From the NCBI RefSeq assembly GCF_020329435.1, contig NZ_JAGKJK010000012.1, positions 1 to 64,000 of the forward strand: DNA of 64,000 bases, written 5' to 3'. Made by a program: the position numbers and the translations under genes. The stretch is from Bradyrhizobium hereditatis. GTDB taxonomy: Bacteria > Pseudomonadota > Alphaproteobacteria > Rhizobiales > Xanthobacteraceae. The notes under the pieces were generated by a model, which had not been told where the DNA came from, did no database searches, and saw nothing but the letters and a program-made list of their open reading frames with translations. Shown here piece by piece: positions 43,200-51,963 of this stretch. Every line of letters begins with the position of its first letter. Position 1 is the stretch's first letter.

Positions 43200-45356
43200 A
43201 TGTTCAATAAACATTCCGTCGAGATCGACTGGGGTGGACGTCCCCTCAAACTGGAAACCGGCAAGATCGCCCGTCAGGCCGACGGCGCCGTGATCGCCAC
43301 CTATGGTGAGACCGTCGTGCTCGCCACCGTCGTCGCTGCGAAAGCGCCGCGCGAAGGCGTCGACTTCCTGCCGCTGACCGTCGACTACCAGGAAAAATCC
43401 TATGCCGCAGGCCGCATTCCCGGCGGCTATTTCAAACGTGAGGGACGCCCGACCGAAAAGGAGACGCTGGTCTCCCGCCTGATCGACCGCCCGATCCGTC
43501 CGCTGTTCGCCGACGGCTGGCGCAACGAGACGCAGGTGATCGTCACCGTGCTCTCGCACGACATGGAGAACGATCCCGACGTGCTGTCGATGGTTGCCGC
43601 GTCCGCGGCGCTGACGCTGTCGGGCGTACCGTTCAAGGGCCCGATCGGCGCCGCCCGCGTCGCCTTCAGCAACGACGAGTACATCCTCAACCCGACGCTT
43701 GACGAGATGACCGACACGCAGCTCGACCTCGTCGTCGCCGGGACTACGGATGCGGTGCTGATGGTCGAATCCGAAGCCAAGGAGCTTTCGGAAGAGATCA
43801 TGCTCGGCGCCGTCATGTTCGGTCATCGCCACTTCCAGCCGGTGATCAATGCGATCATTGAACTGGCCGAGAAGGCCGCCAAGGATCCGCGCGAAGTCAC
43901 CGTGATCGACAACAGCGCGATCGAGAAGGAAATGCTCGGCCTGATCGAGCAGGACCTGCGTGCCGCCTATGCGATCCCGATCAAGCAGGAGCGCCATGCT
44001 GCGATCGGCGCCGCCAAGGACAAGGTGATCGCGCACTACTTCCCGGAAGGCCAGGAGCCGCAATACGACAAGCTGCGCATCGCCGGCGTGTTCAAGGAGC
44101 TGGAGTCCAAGATCGTTCGCTGGAACATCCTCGACACCGGCAAGCGGATCGACGGCCGCGACGTCAAGACCGTGCGCAACATCGTCGCCGAAGTCGGCGT
44201 GCTGCCGCGCGCCCACGGCTCGGCACTGTTCACTCGCGGCGAGACCCAGGCGATGGTCGTGACCACGCTCGGCACCGGCGAGGACGAGCAATACATCGAC
44301 GCGCTGTCGGGAACGTACAAAGAGACGTTCCTCTTGCACTACAACTTCCCGCCCTTCTCGGTCGGTGAAACCGGACGCCTCGGCGGCACCAAGCGCCGCG
44401 AGGTTGGCCATGGCAAGCTGGCCTGGCGCGCGATCCATCCCGTCCTGCCGCCGCACCACGAATTCCCCTACACGGTGCGCGTGGTCTCCGAGATCACCGA
44501 ATCCAACGGTTCGTCGTCGATGGCGACGGTCTGCGGCTCGTCGCTGGCGCTGATGGACGCCGGCGTGCCACTGAAGCGGCCGACCGCGGGTATCGCGATG
44601 GGCCTGATCCTCGAAGGATCACGCTACGCGGTTCTCTCCGATATTCTCGGCGACGAGGACCATCTCGGCGACATGGATTTCAAGGTGGCCGGTACCGACC
44701 AGGGCATCACCTCGCTGCAGATGGACATCAAGATCGAGGGCATTACCGAAGAGATCATGAAGGTGGCGCTTGCCCAGGCCAGGGAGGGTCGTATCCACAT
44801 CCTCGGCGAAATGGCCAAGGCGCTGACCAATGCCCGCGCCGAGCTCGGCGAATACGCGCCGCGCATCGAGACCTTCAAGATCGCGACCGACAAGATCCGT
44901 GAAGTGATCGGCACCGGCGGCAAGGTGATCCGCGAGATCGTCGAGAAGACCGGCGCCAAGGTCAACATCGAGGACGACGGCACCGTCAAGGTCGCTTCCA
45001 ACGACGGCGAGGCGATGAAGGCCGCCATCAAGTGGATCAAGTCGATCGCCTCCGATCCGGAGGTCGGCCAGATCTACGACGGCACCGTGGTCAAGGTGAT
45101 GGAGTTCGGCGCCTTCGTGAACTTCTTCGGCGCCAAGGATGGCCTCGTCCATATCAGCCAGCTCGCCGCCAACCGCGTGCAGAAGACTTCCGACGTCGTC
45201 AAGGAAGGCGACAAGGTCAAGGTCAAGCTGCTCGGCTTCGACGATCGCGGCAAGACCCGGCTGTCGATGAAGGCGGTCGACCAGACGACCGGCGAAGACC
45301 TCGAGGCCAAGCAGAAGACGGAGGCCCAGCCCCCGCGCGAAGCGGCCGGCGAGTAA
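43200..45356 (+). CDS. pnp: Polyribonucleotide nucleotidyltransferase (PNPase)
   Basis: 718 residues from the ATG at 43200 (MFNKHSVEIDWGGRPLKLETG, the usual rhizobial N-terminus); an in-frame ATG at 43185 is less likely. Two RNase PH domains flank a helical linker, with the active-site segment DLVVAGTTDAVLMVES and, in the second, SGTYKETFLLHYNFPPFSVGE and FKVAGTDQGITSLQMDIK. KH (IREVIGTGGKVIREIVEKTGA) and S1 domains close the protein. It degrades RNA phosphorolytically. Confidence 0.97.
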   Translation: MFNKHSVEIDWGGRPLKLETGKIARQADGAVIATYGETVVLATVVAAKAPREGVDFLPLTVDYQEKSYAAGRIPGGYFKREGRPTEKETLVSRLIDRPIRPLFADGWRNETQVIVTVLSHDMENDPDVLSMVAASAALTLSGVPFKGPIGAARVAFSNDEYILNPTLDEMTDTQLDLVVAGTTDAVLMVESEAKELSEEIMLGAVMFGHRHFQPVINAIIELAEKAAKDPREVTVIDNSAIEKEMLGLIEQDLRAAYAIPIKQERHAAIGAAKDKVIAHYFPEGQEPQYDKLRIAGVFKELESKIVRWNILDTGKRIDGRDVKTVRNIVAEVGVLPRAHGSALFTRGETQAMVVTTLGTGEDEQYIDALSGTYKETFLLHYNFPPFSVGETGRLGGTKRREVGHGKLAWRAIHPVLPPHHEFPYTVRVVSEITESNGSSSMATVCGSSLALMDAGVPLKRPTAGIAMGLILEGSRYAVLSDILGDEDHLGDMDFKVAGTDQGITSLQMDIKIEGITEEIMKVALAQAREGRIHILGEMAKALTNARAELGEYAPRIETFKIATDKIREVIGTGGKVIREIVEKTGAKVNIEDDGTVKVASNDGEAMKAAIKWIKSIASDPEVGQIYDGTVVKVMEFGAFVNFFGAKDGLVHISQLAANRVQKTSDVVKEGDKVKVKLLGFDDRGKTRLSMKAVDQTTGEDLEAKQKTEAQPPREAAGE

Positions 45357-45362
45357 GGCATC

Positions 45363-45409
45363 ACTGGAGCCCGGTTCTTGTGGATCAGAACCGGGCTCCA
45401 GTCTTTCTT
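45363..45409 (+). terminator. Intrinsic terminator after pnp
   Basis: ACTGGAGCCCGGTTCT and AGAACCGGGCTCCAGT form a perfect 16-bp stem with a short loop (TGTGGATC), followed by CTTTCTTT, 7 bp after the stop codon. Confidence 0.93.
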
Positions 45410-45494
45410 TGACGCGTTTTCTTCACGCGAACCGGCACCCACCCACGGATGTCCGAGGGCATGCTTCGCTCGTAAACGCTCTAAAATGTGAACG

Positions 45495-45522
45495 AAGGGC
45501 GGCCGAAAGGCCGCCCTTTTTT
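45495..45522 (+). terminator. Second strong terminator in pnp-sod spacer
   Basis: AAGGGCGGCC-GAAA-GGCCGCCCTTTTTT, a 10-bp stem with a GAAA tetraloop and T-run. No gene lies between it and the pnp terminator, so it may be a back-up stop or the end of an unseen small RNA. Confidence 0.85.
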
Positions 45523-45701
45523 GTCATCCGCCAGCGTTAAACTGGACGAGTTGAGGGCCTGTGCGATTCCGCCGCAGGGTTGCGAGGATAAAAAACGAAA
45601 CCCGATCCCGACGGTCACCCGTACCTTGTCGCGTCCAGCGGCGTACGGCGTGCCCGTTCACAGGTACCCATACCAATCACCCACAGGTTAAGGAGAAATC
45701 C

Positions 45702-46436
45702 ATGTCATTCATGTCCCGGCGCCAACTGATGTTTGCCGCAACCGGCGTAGCCGCCATGGCGGCGGCCCCGCGCCTCGTCTTCGCGCAGGCTGCGGCGCCC
45801 GCCCCGGACGGCCCGTTCACGCTGCCGGCGCTGACGTATCCGACCAATGCATTCGAGCCTCATATCGACGCCAAGACGATGGAAATTCATCATGGCAAAC
45901 ACCACGCCGCCTACGTCGCCAATCTCAACAATGTCGCCAAGACCAATCCGCGATTGGGAACGGCGAAGATCGAGGACGTGCTCGGCAATCTGAACGCACT
46001 CGACGACAGCATCAAATTCACCGTACGCAACAATCTCGGCGGCCATGCCAACCACACGATGTTCTGGGAGATCATGGGCCCGAACGGCGGCAAGCCGGAG
46101 GGCGAGCTGCTCGCGGCGATCGACCGCGATCTCGGCGGCATGGAAAAATTCCAGAACGACTTCAACGCCGCCGGCGGCCGCCAGTTCGGCTCGGGCTGGG
46201 TGTTCGTCACCGTCACGAAGGACGGCAAGCTCGCGATCGAGACCCGCCCGAACCAGGACAACCCGATGATGGACGGCAAGCGCGCGTTGATGGGCAACGA
46301 CGTCTGGGAGCACGCCTATTATCTGAACTACCAGAACCGCCGCGCCGATTATTTGAAGGCGTGGTGGAATACGGTGAACTGGGCCAAGGTCGCCGAGCGC
46401 TATAGCGCGGCCAAGGCCGGTACGCTCGGCGTGTAA
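45702..46436 (+). CDS. Superoxide dismutase (Fe/Mn family), Tat-exported
   Basis: 244 residues from the ATG at 45702, with AAGGAGA upstream. Unlike cytoplasmic SodB it has a twin-arginine signal (MSRRQLMFAATGVAAMAAAP, then FAQA). The mature part starts FTLPALTYPTNAFEPHIDAKTM and carries the metal ligands in MEIHHGKHHAAYV, the GGHANHTMFW segment and DVWEHAYYLNYQNRR. Fe versus Mn cannot be decided here. A periplasmic location would guard against extracytoplasmic superoxide. Its neighbours katG and oxyR make a small oxidative-stress cluster. Confidence 0.92.
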   Translation: MSFMSRRQLMFAATGVAAMAAAPRLVFAQAAAPAPDGPFTLPALTYPTNAFEPHIDAKTMEIHHGKHHAAYVANLNNVAKTNPRLGTAKIEDVLGNLNALDDSIKFTVRNNLGGHANHTMFWEIMGPNGGKPEGELLAAIDRDLGGMEKFQNDFNAAGGRQFGSGWVFVTVTKDGKLAIETRPNQDNPMMDGKRALMGNDVWEHAYYLNYQNRRADYLKAWWNTVNWAKVAERYSAAKAGTLGV

Positions 46437-46481
46437 TCGAAGATGCTCGCGCCATCGGCGCGAACTCTTCCCGAAAATAAG

Positions 46482-46507
46482 AAGGGCGGCCCAAGTGGCC
46501 GCCCTTT
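46482..46507. terminator. Bidirectional terminator between sod and katG
   Basis: AAGGGCGGCC-CAAGT-GGCCGCCCTTTT between convergent genes ending at 46436 (plus) and 46522 (minus). Confidence 0.88.
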
Positions 46508-46521
46508 TCACGTGAGTTGGC

Positions 46522-48675
46522 TCAGGCGATGTCGAAGCGGTCGAGGTTCATCACCTTGTTCCACGCCGCCACGAAGTCTTTCACGAACTTCTCTTTCGAG
46601 TCCGTGCACGCATAGACTTCTGCGAAGGCGCGCAGCTGGGCGTGCGAACCGAAGATCAGGTCGACGCGGGTGCCAGTCCACTTCGGCGCATTGGTCTTGC
46701 GGTCGCGGCCCTCATAGACGCCGTCGGCGCCGGCGGGCTGCCACTGCGTAGCCATGTCGAGCAAGTTGACGAAGAAGTCGTTCGTCAGCGTGCCGGGCTT
46801 GCTGGTGAACACGCCGTGCTTGGAGCCGCCGACGTTTGCGCCGAGGACGCGCAGGCCGCCGACGAGCACCGTCATTTCGGGTCCCGTCAACCGCAGCAAT
46901 TGCGCGCGGTCCACGAGCGCCTCTTCAGGCTTCATGAACTGGTGCTTCTTGCTGTTGATATAGTTGCGGAAACCGTCGGCCCGCGGCTCGAGCGGCGCAA
47001 AGGACTCGACGTCGGTCTGGTCCTGCGACGCATCCATGCGGCCTGGGGTGAACGGCACCTTCACGTCAATGCCGGCATCCTTGGCGGCTTTCTCCACCGC
47101 CGCGCAGCCGCCGAGAACGATCAGATCGGCCAACGAAACCTTCTTGCCGAACTCCTTCTGGATGGCTTCGAGCTTCTCCAGCACAGTCTTGAGCTCGGCC
47201 GGCTGATTGACCTCCCAGTCCTTCTGCGGGCTGAGGCGAATACGCGCGCCGTTGGCGCCGCCGCGTTTGTCGGAGCCACGGAACGTCGAGGCCGACGCCC
47301 AGGCGGTCGAGACAAGCTGCGATACCGTGAGGCCGGAGCCCAGAATCTTCGTCTTCAGCTCGGCGATATCCTGTTCACCGATCAGCGGATGATCCACCGC
47401 CGGGATCGGGTCCTGCCAGATCAGCGTTTCCTTCGGCACCAGCGGGCCGAGATAGCGCGCGATCGGGCCCATGTCGCGGTGCGTGAGCTTGAACCACGCC
47501 CGCGCGAAGGCATCGGCGAACTGCTCGGGGTGCTCGTAGAAGCGCCGCGAGATCTTCTCATAGGCCGGATCGAGGCGCAGCGACAGGTCGGTGGTCAGCA
47601 TGGTCGGCACATGCTTCTTCGACTTGTCGTAGGCGTCCGGGATCGTGGCTTCGGCATTCTTGGCCCGCCACTGCTTTGCTCCTGCCGGGCTCTGCGTCAG
47701 CTCCCATTCGTTTTCGAACAGATTCTTGAAGTACAGGTTGCTCCACTGGGTCGGCGTCTGCGTCCAGGTGACTTCCGGACCGCCGGTGATAGCGTCAGGG
47801 CCGACGCCCGTGCCATGCTTGCTCTTCCAGCCAAGGCCCTGATCTTCCAGTGCACCGCTTTCCGGGTCAGGTCCGACCAGCGACGGGTCGCCAGCGCCAT
47901 GGGTCTTGCCGAAAGAGTGGCCGCCGGCAATCAGCGCGACGGTTTCTTCGTCGTTCATCGCCATGCGGAAGAAGGTTTCGCGGATGTCCTTCGCCGCCGC
48001 GATCGGGTCCGGATTGCCGTTCGGCCCTTCCGGATTGACGTAGATCAGCCCCATCTGCACCGCGCCGAGCGGCTCGGCAAGCTGGCGTTCGCCGCTATAG
48101 CGTTCGTCGCCGAGCCAGGTGCCTTCAGGACCCCAGAAGAGCTCTTCCGGCTCCCAGACGTCGGCGCGGCCGCCGGCAAAGCCGAAGGTCTTAAAGCCCA
48201 TCGACTCCAGCGCGACGTTGCCGGCGAGAATCATCAAATCGGCCCACGAGATCTTCCGGCCGTATTTCTGCTTAATCGGCCAGAGCAGCCGGCGCGCCTT
48301 GTCGAGGTTGGCGTTATCAGGCCAGCTGTTGAGCGGCGCGAAGCGCTGCTGACCGGCACCGGCGCCACCGCGGCCGTCGGTGATGCGGTAGGTGCCGGCG
48401 CTGTGCCAGGCCATGCGGATCATCAGGCCGCCATAGTGACCGAAATCGGCTGGCCACCATTCCTGCGAGTCCGTCATCAACGCGTGCAGATCCTTGATCA
48501 CGGCATTGAGGTCGAGACTCTTGAACTCCTTGGCGTAGTCGAACGTCTCGCCCATCGGGTCGGAGAGATCGGAATTGCGGTGAAGAACCGAAACATCGAG
48601 CGCGTCCGGCCACCAGTCACGGTTTGTACGTGCACGATTGCCGCCCGAGAACGGGCATTTGGTTTTGTCGTCCAT
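46522..48675 (-). CDS. katG: Catalase-peroxidase KatG
   Basis: 717 residues, the usual KatG length with N- and C-terminal peroxidase-like halves. The distal heme pocket is R87, W90 and H91 (IRMAWHSAGTYR); the Tyr of the Met-Tyr-Trp adduct lies in GLIYVNPEGPNG; the proximal His region is ALIAGGHSFGKTHGAG. TCAGGAGACAATC precedes the start. It removes hydrogen peroxide and is divergent from oxyR, its expected activator. Confidence 0.97.
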   Translation of the reverse strand: MDDKTKCPFSGGNRARTNRDWWPDALDVSVLHRNSDLSDPMGETFDYAKEFKSLDLNAVIKDLHALMTDSQEWWPADFGHYGGLMIRMAWHSAGTYRITDGRGGAGAGQQRFAPLNSWPDNANLDKARRLLWPIKQKYGRKISWADLMILAGNVALESMGFKTFGFAGGRADVWEPEELFWGPEGTWLGDERYSGERQLAEPLGAVQMGLIYVNPEGPNGNPDPIAAAKDIRETFFRMAMNDEETVALIAGGHSFGKTHGAGDPSLVGPDPESGALEDQGLGWKSKHGTGVGPDAITGGPEVTWTQTPTQWSNLYFKNLFENEWELTQSPAGAKQWRAKNAEATIPDAYDKSKKHVPTMLTTDLSLRLDPAYEKISRRFYEHPEQFADAFARAWFKLTHRDMGPIARYLGPLVPKETLIWQDPIPAVDHPLIGEQDIAELKTKILGSGLTVSQLVSTAWASASTFRGSDKRGGANGARIRLSPQKDWEVNQPAELKTVLEKLEAIQKEFGKKVSLADLIVLGGCAAVEKAAKDAGIDVKVPFTPGRMDASQDQTDVESFAPLEPRADGFRNYINSKKHQFMKPEEALVDRAQLLRLTGPEMTVLVGGLRVLGANVGGSKHGVFTSKPGTLTNDFFVNLLDMATQWQPAGADGVYEGRDRKTNAPKWTGTRVDLIFGSHAQLRAFAEVYACTDSKEKFVKDFVAAWNKVMNLDRFDIA

Positions 48676-48778
48676 GATTGTCTCCTGAGGTCGCGTCCTG
48701 TTCGGATTGGAAGCAATCTAAGCAGACCCTTCCATCAGGGGAAGTTGATTTTAATGATCGAGCCGATAAGATTATCTG
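48676..48778. promoter_or_regulatory. katG-oxyR divergent promoter region
   Basis: 103 bp between divergent starts. GATTGGAAGCAATC (48692-48708 area) and GATAAGATTATC (about 48762-48773) are short dyads suitable as OxyR contacts (ATAG-type half-sites). Divergent arrangement and spacing fit direct OxyR control; the exact sites are inferred. Confidence 0.6.
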
Positions 48779-49717
48779 ATGTTCCAGATTACCCTCCGAC
48801 AGCTCCGCTATTTCGATGCGCTGGTCCGTCACGGCCATTTCGGCCGCGCAGCCGAGGCCTGTTCCATCTCACAGCCGGCGCTCTCGATGCAGATCAAGGA
48901 AATGGAGGAGGCCTTGGGCGGCGTGCTGCTGGAACGCGGCGCGCGACAGGTCACGCTTACGAAATTTGGCGAGGAGATCATCCAGCGGGTGCGTGACATC
49001 CTGCGTTCGGTCGATGAGCTCGGAGACTTTGCGCGCGCCTCGCGTGACCGGCTCGCCGGGCGGCTGCGCATCGGCGTGATTCCGACGATTGCGCCCTATC
49101 TGCTGCCCAAGGTGATCGAAAATCTCGCGCGCATGCACCCGGAACTCGACATTCACGTCCGCGAGACGTTGACGCCGCGGCTGATCAAGGAGGTCACCGA
49201 AGGCCGGTTGGATACCGCGATCGTTGCGCTGCCGGTCTCGGAACCGTCGCTGACCGAGGTCGCCTGCTTTTCGGAGAATTTCCTGCTGGTGCGCCCGGGC
49301 TGGGACGAAGGCACGCCAGTGCCAAGCCACGAGACGCTGCGCGAAATGCGGCTGCTGCTGCTCGAAGAGGGACATTGCTTCCGCGATCAGGCGCTGTCGT
49401 TCTGCAACATGCAATCCTCGCCGCCGCGCGAAGTGCTGGACGCAAGCTCGCTGTCGACGCTCGTTCAAATGGTCGGCGCCGGGATCGGCGTCACTCTGAT
49501 CCCGGAAATGGCCGTGGGAGTAGAGACGCGCTCGGCATCGGTCTCTGTTGCCCGTTTCAAGAATCCGCAGCCGGCGCGAACCATCGGCATGGTCTGGCGC
49601 AAGACAAGCCCGCTGGCCGGGCAGCTCCAGCAAATCTCCGAAGTGGTTTGCGTCGCGGCCGATGCATTGCGCGAGCAGCGCGAGGCGAAATCATCGTCGC
49701 GGAAACTGCGGGCCTGA
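48779..49717 (+). CDS. oxyR: Hydrogen-peroxide-inducible activator OxyR (LysR family)
   Basis: 312 residues. LysR HTH at the N-terminus (LRQLRYFDALVRHGHFGRAA, SQPALSMQIKEMEEALGGVL). The sensor domain has the redox cysteine pair C200 and C209 in LEEGHCFRDQALSFC, matching C199/C208 of E. coli OxyR. That spacing identifies OxyR rather than a generic LysR. It is divergent from katG and probably regulates it, and perhaps the SOD gene. Confidence 0.95.
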   Translation: MFQITLRQLRYFDALVRHGHFGRAAEACSISQPALSMQIKEMEEALGGVLLERGARQVTLTKFGEEIIQRVRDILRSVDELGDFARASRDRLAGRLRIGVIPTIAPYLLPKVIENLARMHPELDIHVRETLTPRLIKEVTEGRLDTAIVALPVSEPSLTEVACFSENFLLVRPGWDEGTPVPSHETLREMRLLLLEEGHCFRDQALSFCNMQSSPPREVLDASSLSTLVQMVGAGIGVTLIPEMAVGVETRSASVSVARFKNPQPARTIGMVWRKTSPLAGQLQQISEVVCVAADALREQREAKSSSRKLRA

Positions 49718-49721
49718 CGAC

Positions 49722-50201
49722 ATGCCCGCTTCGAGGAATACCGATTTGCCGCAACCCCTCATCCGCCCCGCCCGCGCGGACGAATATGATGAGGTCGCGC
49801 GAGTCTGGATGGAGAGCTGGGTATCGACCGGTCTCGAAGACGCCAGCAATTTCCTGTTGGCGAAACTGCGTGCCCGCATCCCGATGGAGGTCGAGAAGGG
49901 TTGGAGCCTTTACGTCGCCGACGACGACGGCGTGCTCGCGGCAATGCTCGCCTTGCATCTGCCCGAGCGTTATCTCGACCAGTCGTTCGTCTTACCGGCA
50001 TATCAGAGCAATGGCCTCGGGCGTCGCCTGCTTGCCTTCACGCGGCAACAAATGCCTGACGAAATCTGGCTGCGCTGCGTGCGCGAGAATGAAAAGGCAT
50101 GGCGCTGGTACGAGCGTGAGGGCTTTGTGTTCGAAAAGGAGGAGATCGAGCCGAAGGTCGGCTTTATGATGAAATACTATCGGTGGAAGAAGGGCCGCTG
50201 A
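49722..50201 (+). CDS. GNAT-family N-acetyltransferase
   Basis: 159 residues from the ATG at 49722, five bases after the oxyR stop. The GNAT fold is visible: IRPARADEYDEVARVWMESW at the start, the acetyl-CoA loop AYQSNGLGRRLLAFTRQ (about 92-108) and a typical ENEKAWRWYEREGFVFEKEE (about 123-142). The substrate is unknown. Proximity to oxyR suggests co-transcription but not a role in oxidative stress. Confidence 0.82.
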   Translation: MPASRNTDLPQPLIRPARADEYDEVARVWMESWVSTGLEDASNFLLAKLRARIPMEVEKGWSLYVADDDGVLAAMLALHLPERYLDQSFVLPAYQSNGLGRRLLAFTRQQMPDEIWLRCVRENEKAWRWYEREGFVFEKEEIEPKVGFMMKYYRWKKGR

Positions 50202-50296
50202 TCCGAGGCGTACGAAGCTTCTTCGTCTTGCACCCCGATCCCGCACCCTCTAGTTTCAGAACTGGCCCGATGCCCCTGCAACGCTAACGAGTTCCT

Positions 50297-51133
50297 ATGG
50301 TTCGAGTACTCACAACCGCGATTTTCCTTTCGTGCTTCGTCATTTCCGCATCGGCACAAACCCCATCTCCGCAGGGAGCGGCCGCGCAAACCGGTACACC
50401 TGCGACCAAGCCTGCCGTAAAGGCTGCGCCAAAGAGTAAAGCCGCTGCCAAGCAGCCCGCTGCCGCCGAGAGCGGCCCGTGTCAGATCGGCATTATTTCG
50501 GCGATCGGCAGTAAGTTTGCGGTTCAGAAAGTCGGGCTTACGGTGTTCGGGAACGAGCTGACCGAGGTACCCATCGACGCGTGGGGCATTGACGATCTTG
50601 TCGTCGCTCGCGTTCGTGCGGCCGCTTCTGGCATCAACGTGCGAAAGATCGCCTATCCCAAGGCCGCGTTCGAGCCCTATTACCATCCTCCGACACGGCT
50701 TTTTCGCAACGACGACGAAGAGCTGACAGCCATCGTCAAGCAGATCGTGACAAGCCCAAATTGCGCTCGCTATTTCGTCTTCACGACCTACGCAGCGCAA
50801 TTGCAGGGCACCAATCAGACGCTCCCGGGCATTGGCGTGCTTCACCACGGCTCGGGGCCCTTCAGCAACACGTCCCTGTTCGCCAATTTTGTGTTGAGGG
50901 TGTTCGACGGCCAGAGTTTCGCGATCGCTAAAAGACCGTCCGTAGATCTGGGCTCCATCCTGGCGGGGAGCTTTGGGCGCCTCGGACAGGACCCGCTCAC
51001 GAAGCTTGAGGCCGAGGATTTTCCGGCAACCCCGGCTGACGCGGCGGCGAGCTCGACGTTGCGCGATCATACCCGCGCCTTGGTTGCAGCTAGATTGGAC
51101 AAGGCGGTTGCCGCTTACCTGAAGCAAGAGTGA
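50297..51133 (+). CDS. Secreted protein of unknown function
   Basis: 278 residues with a signal peptide (VLTTAIFLSCFVISASAQ), an Ala/Lys/Pro-rich linker to about residue 55, and a compact domain beginning GPCQIGIISAIGSKFAVQKVG. A second Cys lies in TSPNCARYFVFTT, giving a possible disulfide. A C-terminal helix ends in YLKQE. I do not recognise the family. It sits between the GNAT gene and a GST gene on the same strand. Confidence 0.7.
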   Translation: MVRVLTTAIFLSCFVISASAQTPSPQGAAAQTGTPATKPAVKAAPKSKAAAKQPAAAESGPCQIGIISAIGSKFAVQKVGLTVFGNELTEVPIDAWGIDDLVVARVRAAASGINVRKIAYPKAAFEPYYHPPTRLFRNDDEELTAIVKQIVTSPNCARYFVFTTYAAQLQGTNQTLPGIGVLHHGSGPFSNTSLFANFVLRVFDGQSFAIAKRPSVDLGSILAGSFGRLGQDPLTKLEAEDFPATPADAAASSTLRDHTRALVAARLDKAVAAYLKQE

Positions 51134-51181
51134 GATTGCACCGGCGGAACTCACCTTACAAATCGAAAGAGGACGTTACAG

Positions 51182-51778
51182 ATGATCCAGCTCTACTGGT
51201 CGCCCCGCTCCCGCTCGTTCACCGCCATCTGGCTGATGGAGGAAACCGGGCTGCCCTACGAACGCGTGCTGACGGACATTTCGACCGGCGCGCAGAAGGC
51301 GCCGGAATATCTCGCGATCAATCCGATGGGCAAGGTGCCGGGGCTGAAGGACGGTGACGCCGCGCTCGGTGAGGCAGCGGCGATCTGCGCCTATATTGCC
51401 GACCGCTATCCCGAAACCAACCTCGCGCCTGCCGTCACCGATCCGCTGCGAGCGCGATACCTGCAGTGGCTGTTCTTCACGCCGAGCTGCATTGAGCCGG
51501 CCTTGATCCAGATTTTTACGAAGCTGGAAGTGCCGCCGAGCACGGCGGCGTGGGGCAGCGCGGACCAGACCTTCGACGTGCTCGACGCCGCGCTACAGAA
51601 AGGCCCGTGGATTCTTGGCGAAAAATTCTCCGCCGCCGACATCACCATCGGCTCCGGGCTGCACTTTGCGGTCCGGATGTTCAAGATGGTGCCACCGCGG
51701 CCATCGTTCGACGCCTATATCGACCGCTGCGTGGCACGCCCGGCATTCCAGCGCGCCGAGAAGATCGCGGACAGGTGA
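51182..51778 (+). CDS. Glutathione S-transferase family protein
   Basis: 198 residues with AGAGGACGTTACAG before the ATG. A thioredoxin-fold N-terminal domain (IQLYWSPRSRSFTAIWLMEE, NPMGKVPGLKDGDAALGEAAAI) with the cis-Pro of VPGL and the Glu-Ala glutathione-binding pair is followed by an all-helical domain with the conserved FSAADITIGSGL. The catalytic residue is probably the Ser of WSPRSRS. The substrate is unknown. Confidence 0.87.
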   Translation: MIQLYWSPRSRSFTAIWLMEETGLPYERVLTDISTGAQKAPEYLAINPMGKVPGLKDGDAALGEAAAICAYIADRYPETNLAPAVTDPLRARYLQWLFFTPSCIEPALIQIFTKLEVPPSTAAWGSADQTFDVLDAALQKGPWILGEKFSAADITIGSGLHFAVRMFKMVPPRPSFDAYIDRCVARPAFQRAEKIADR

Positions 51779-51789
51779 GGCGCCCGCCA

Positions 51790-51927
51790 CTGTCGTCAGC
51801 CGCGAAGGCGGGTAACTCAGTATTCCATAGACGTCAGTGATTGAACGAGAAGCCGCAGCGAACTGGATGCCCCGCCGGAGCCTGTCATCGGGCGCGCATT
51901 TTGCGCGACCCGGTGGCGGGGCATGAC
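51790..51927 (-). repeat. Dispersed composite repeat, copy 3 (inverted)
   Basis: Read on the minus strand it gives GTCATGCCCCGCC...GGCGGGGCATCCAGT followed by a GGAATACTGAGTTACCCGC-TTCGCGG-TGACGAC part. These are the same two blocks in the same order as 40874-40984, in opposite orientation. It lies between the convergent GST and fabI genes. Confidence 0.75.
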
Positions 51928-51963
51928 AACTTAGCCCTAAGTCGCCTACTGCTTATACGTCCT

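Noticed and set aside
43152..44459. 435-codon minus-strand open frame
   Set aside because: Antisense to pnp; no family signature and no ribosome binding site.
46642..48996. 784-codon open frame on the plus strand
   Set aside because: Antisense to katG, with low-complexity Arg/Ala/His translation. KatG heme-pocket motifs prove the minus strand.
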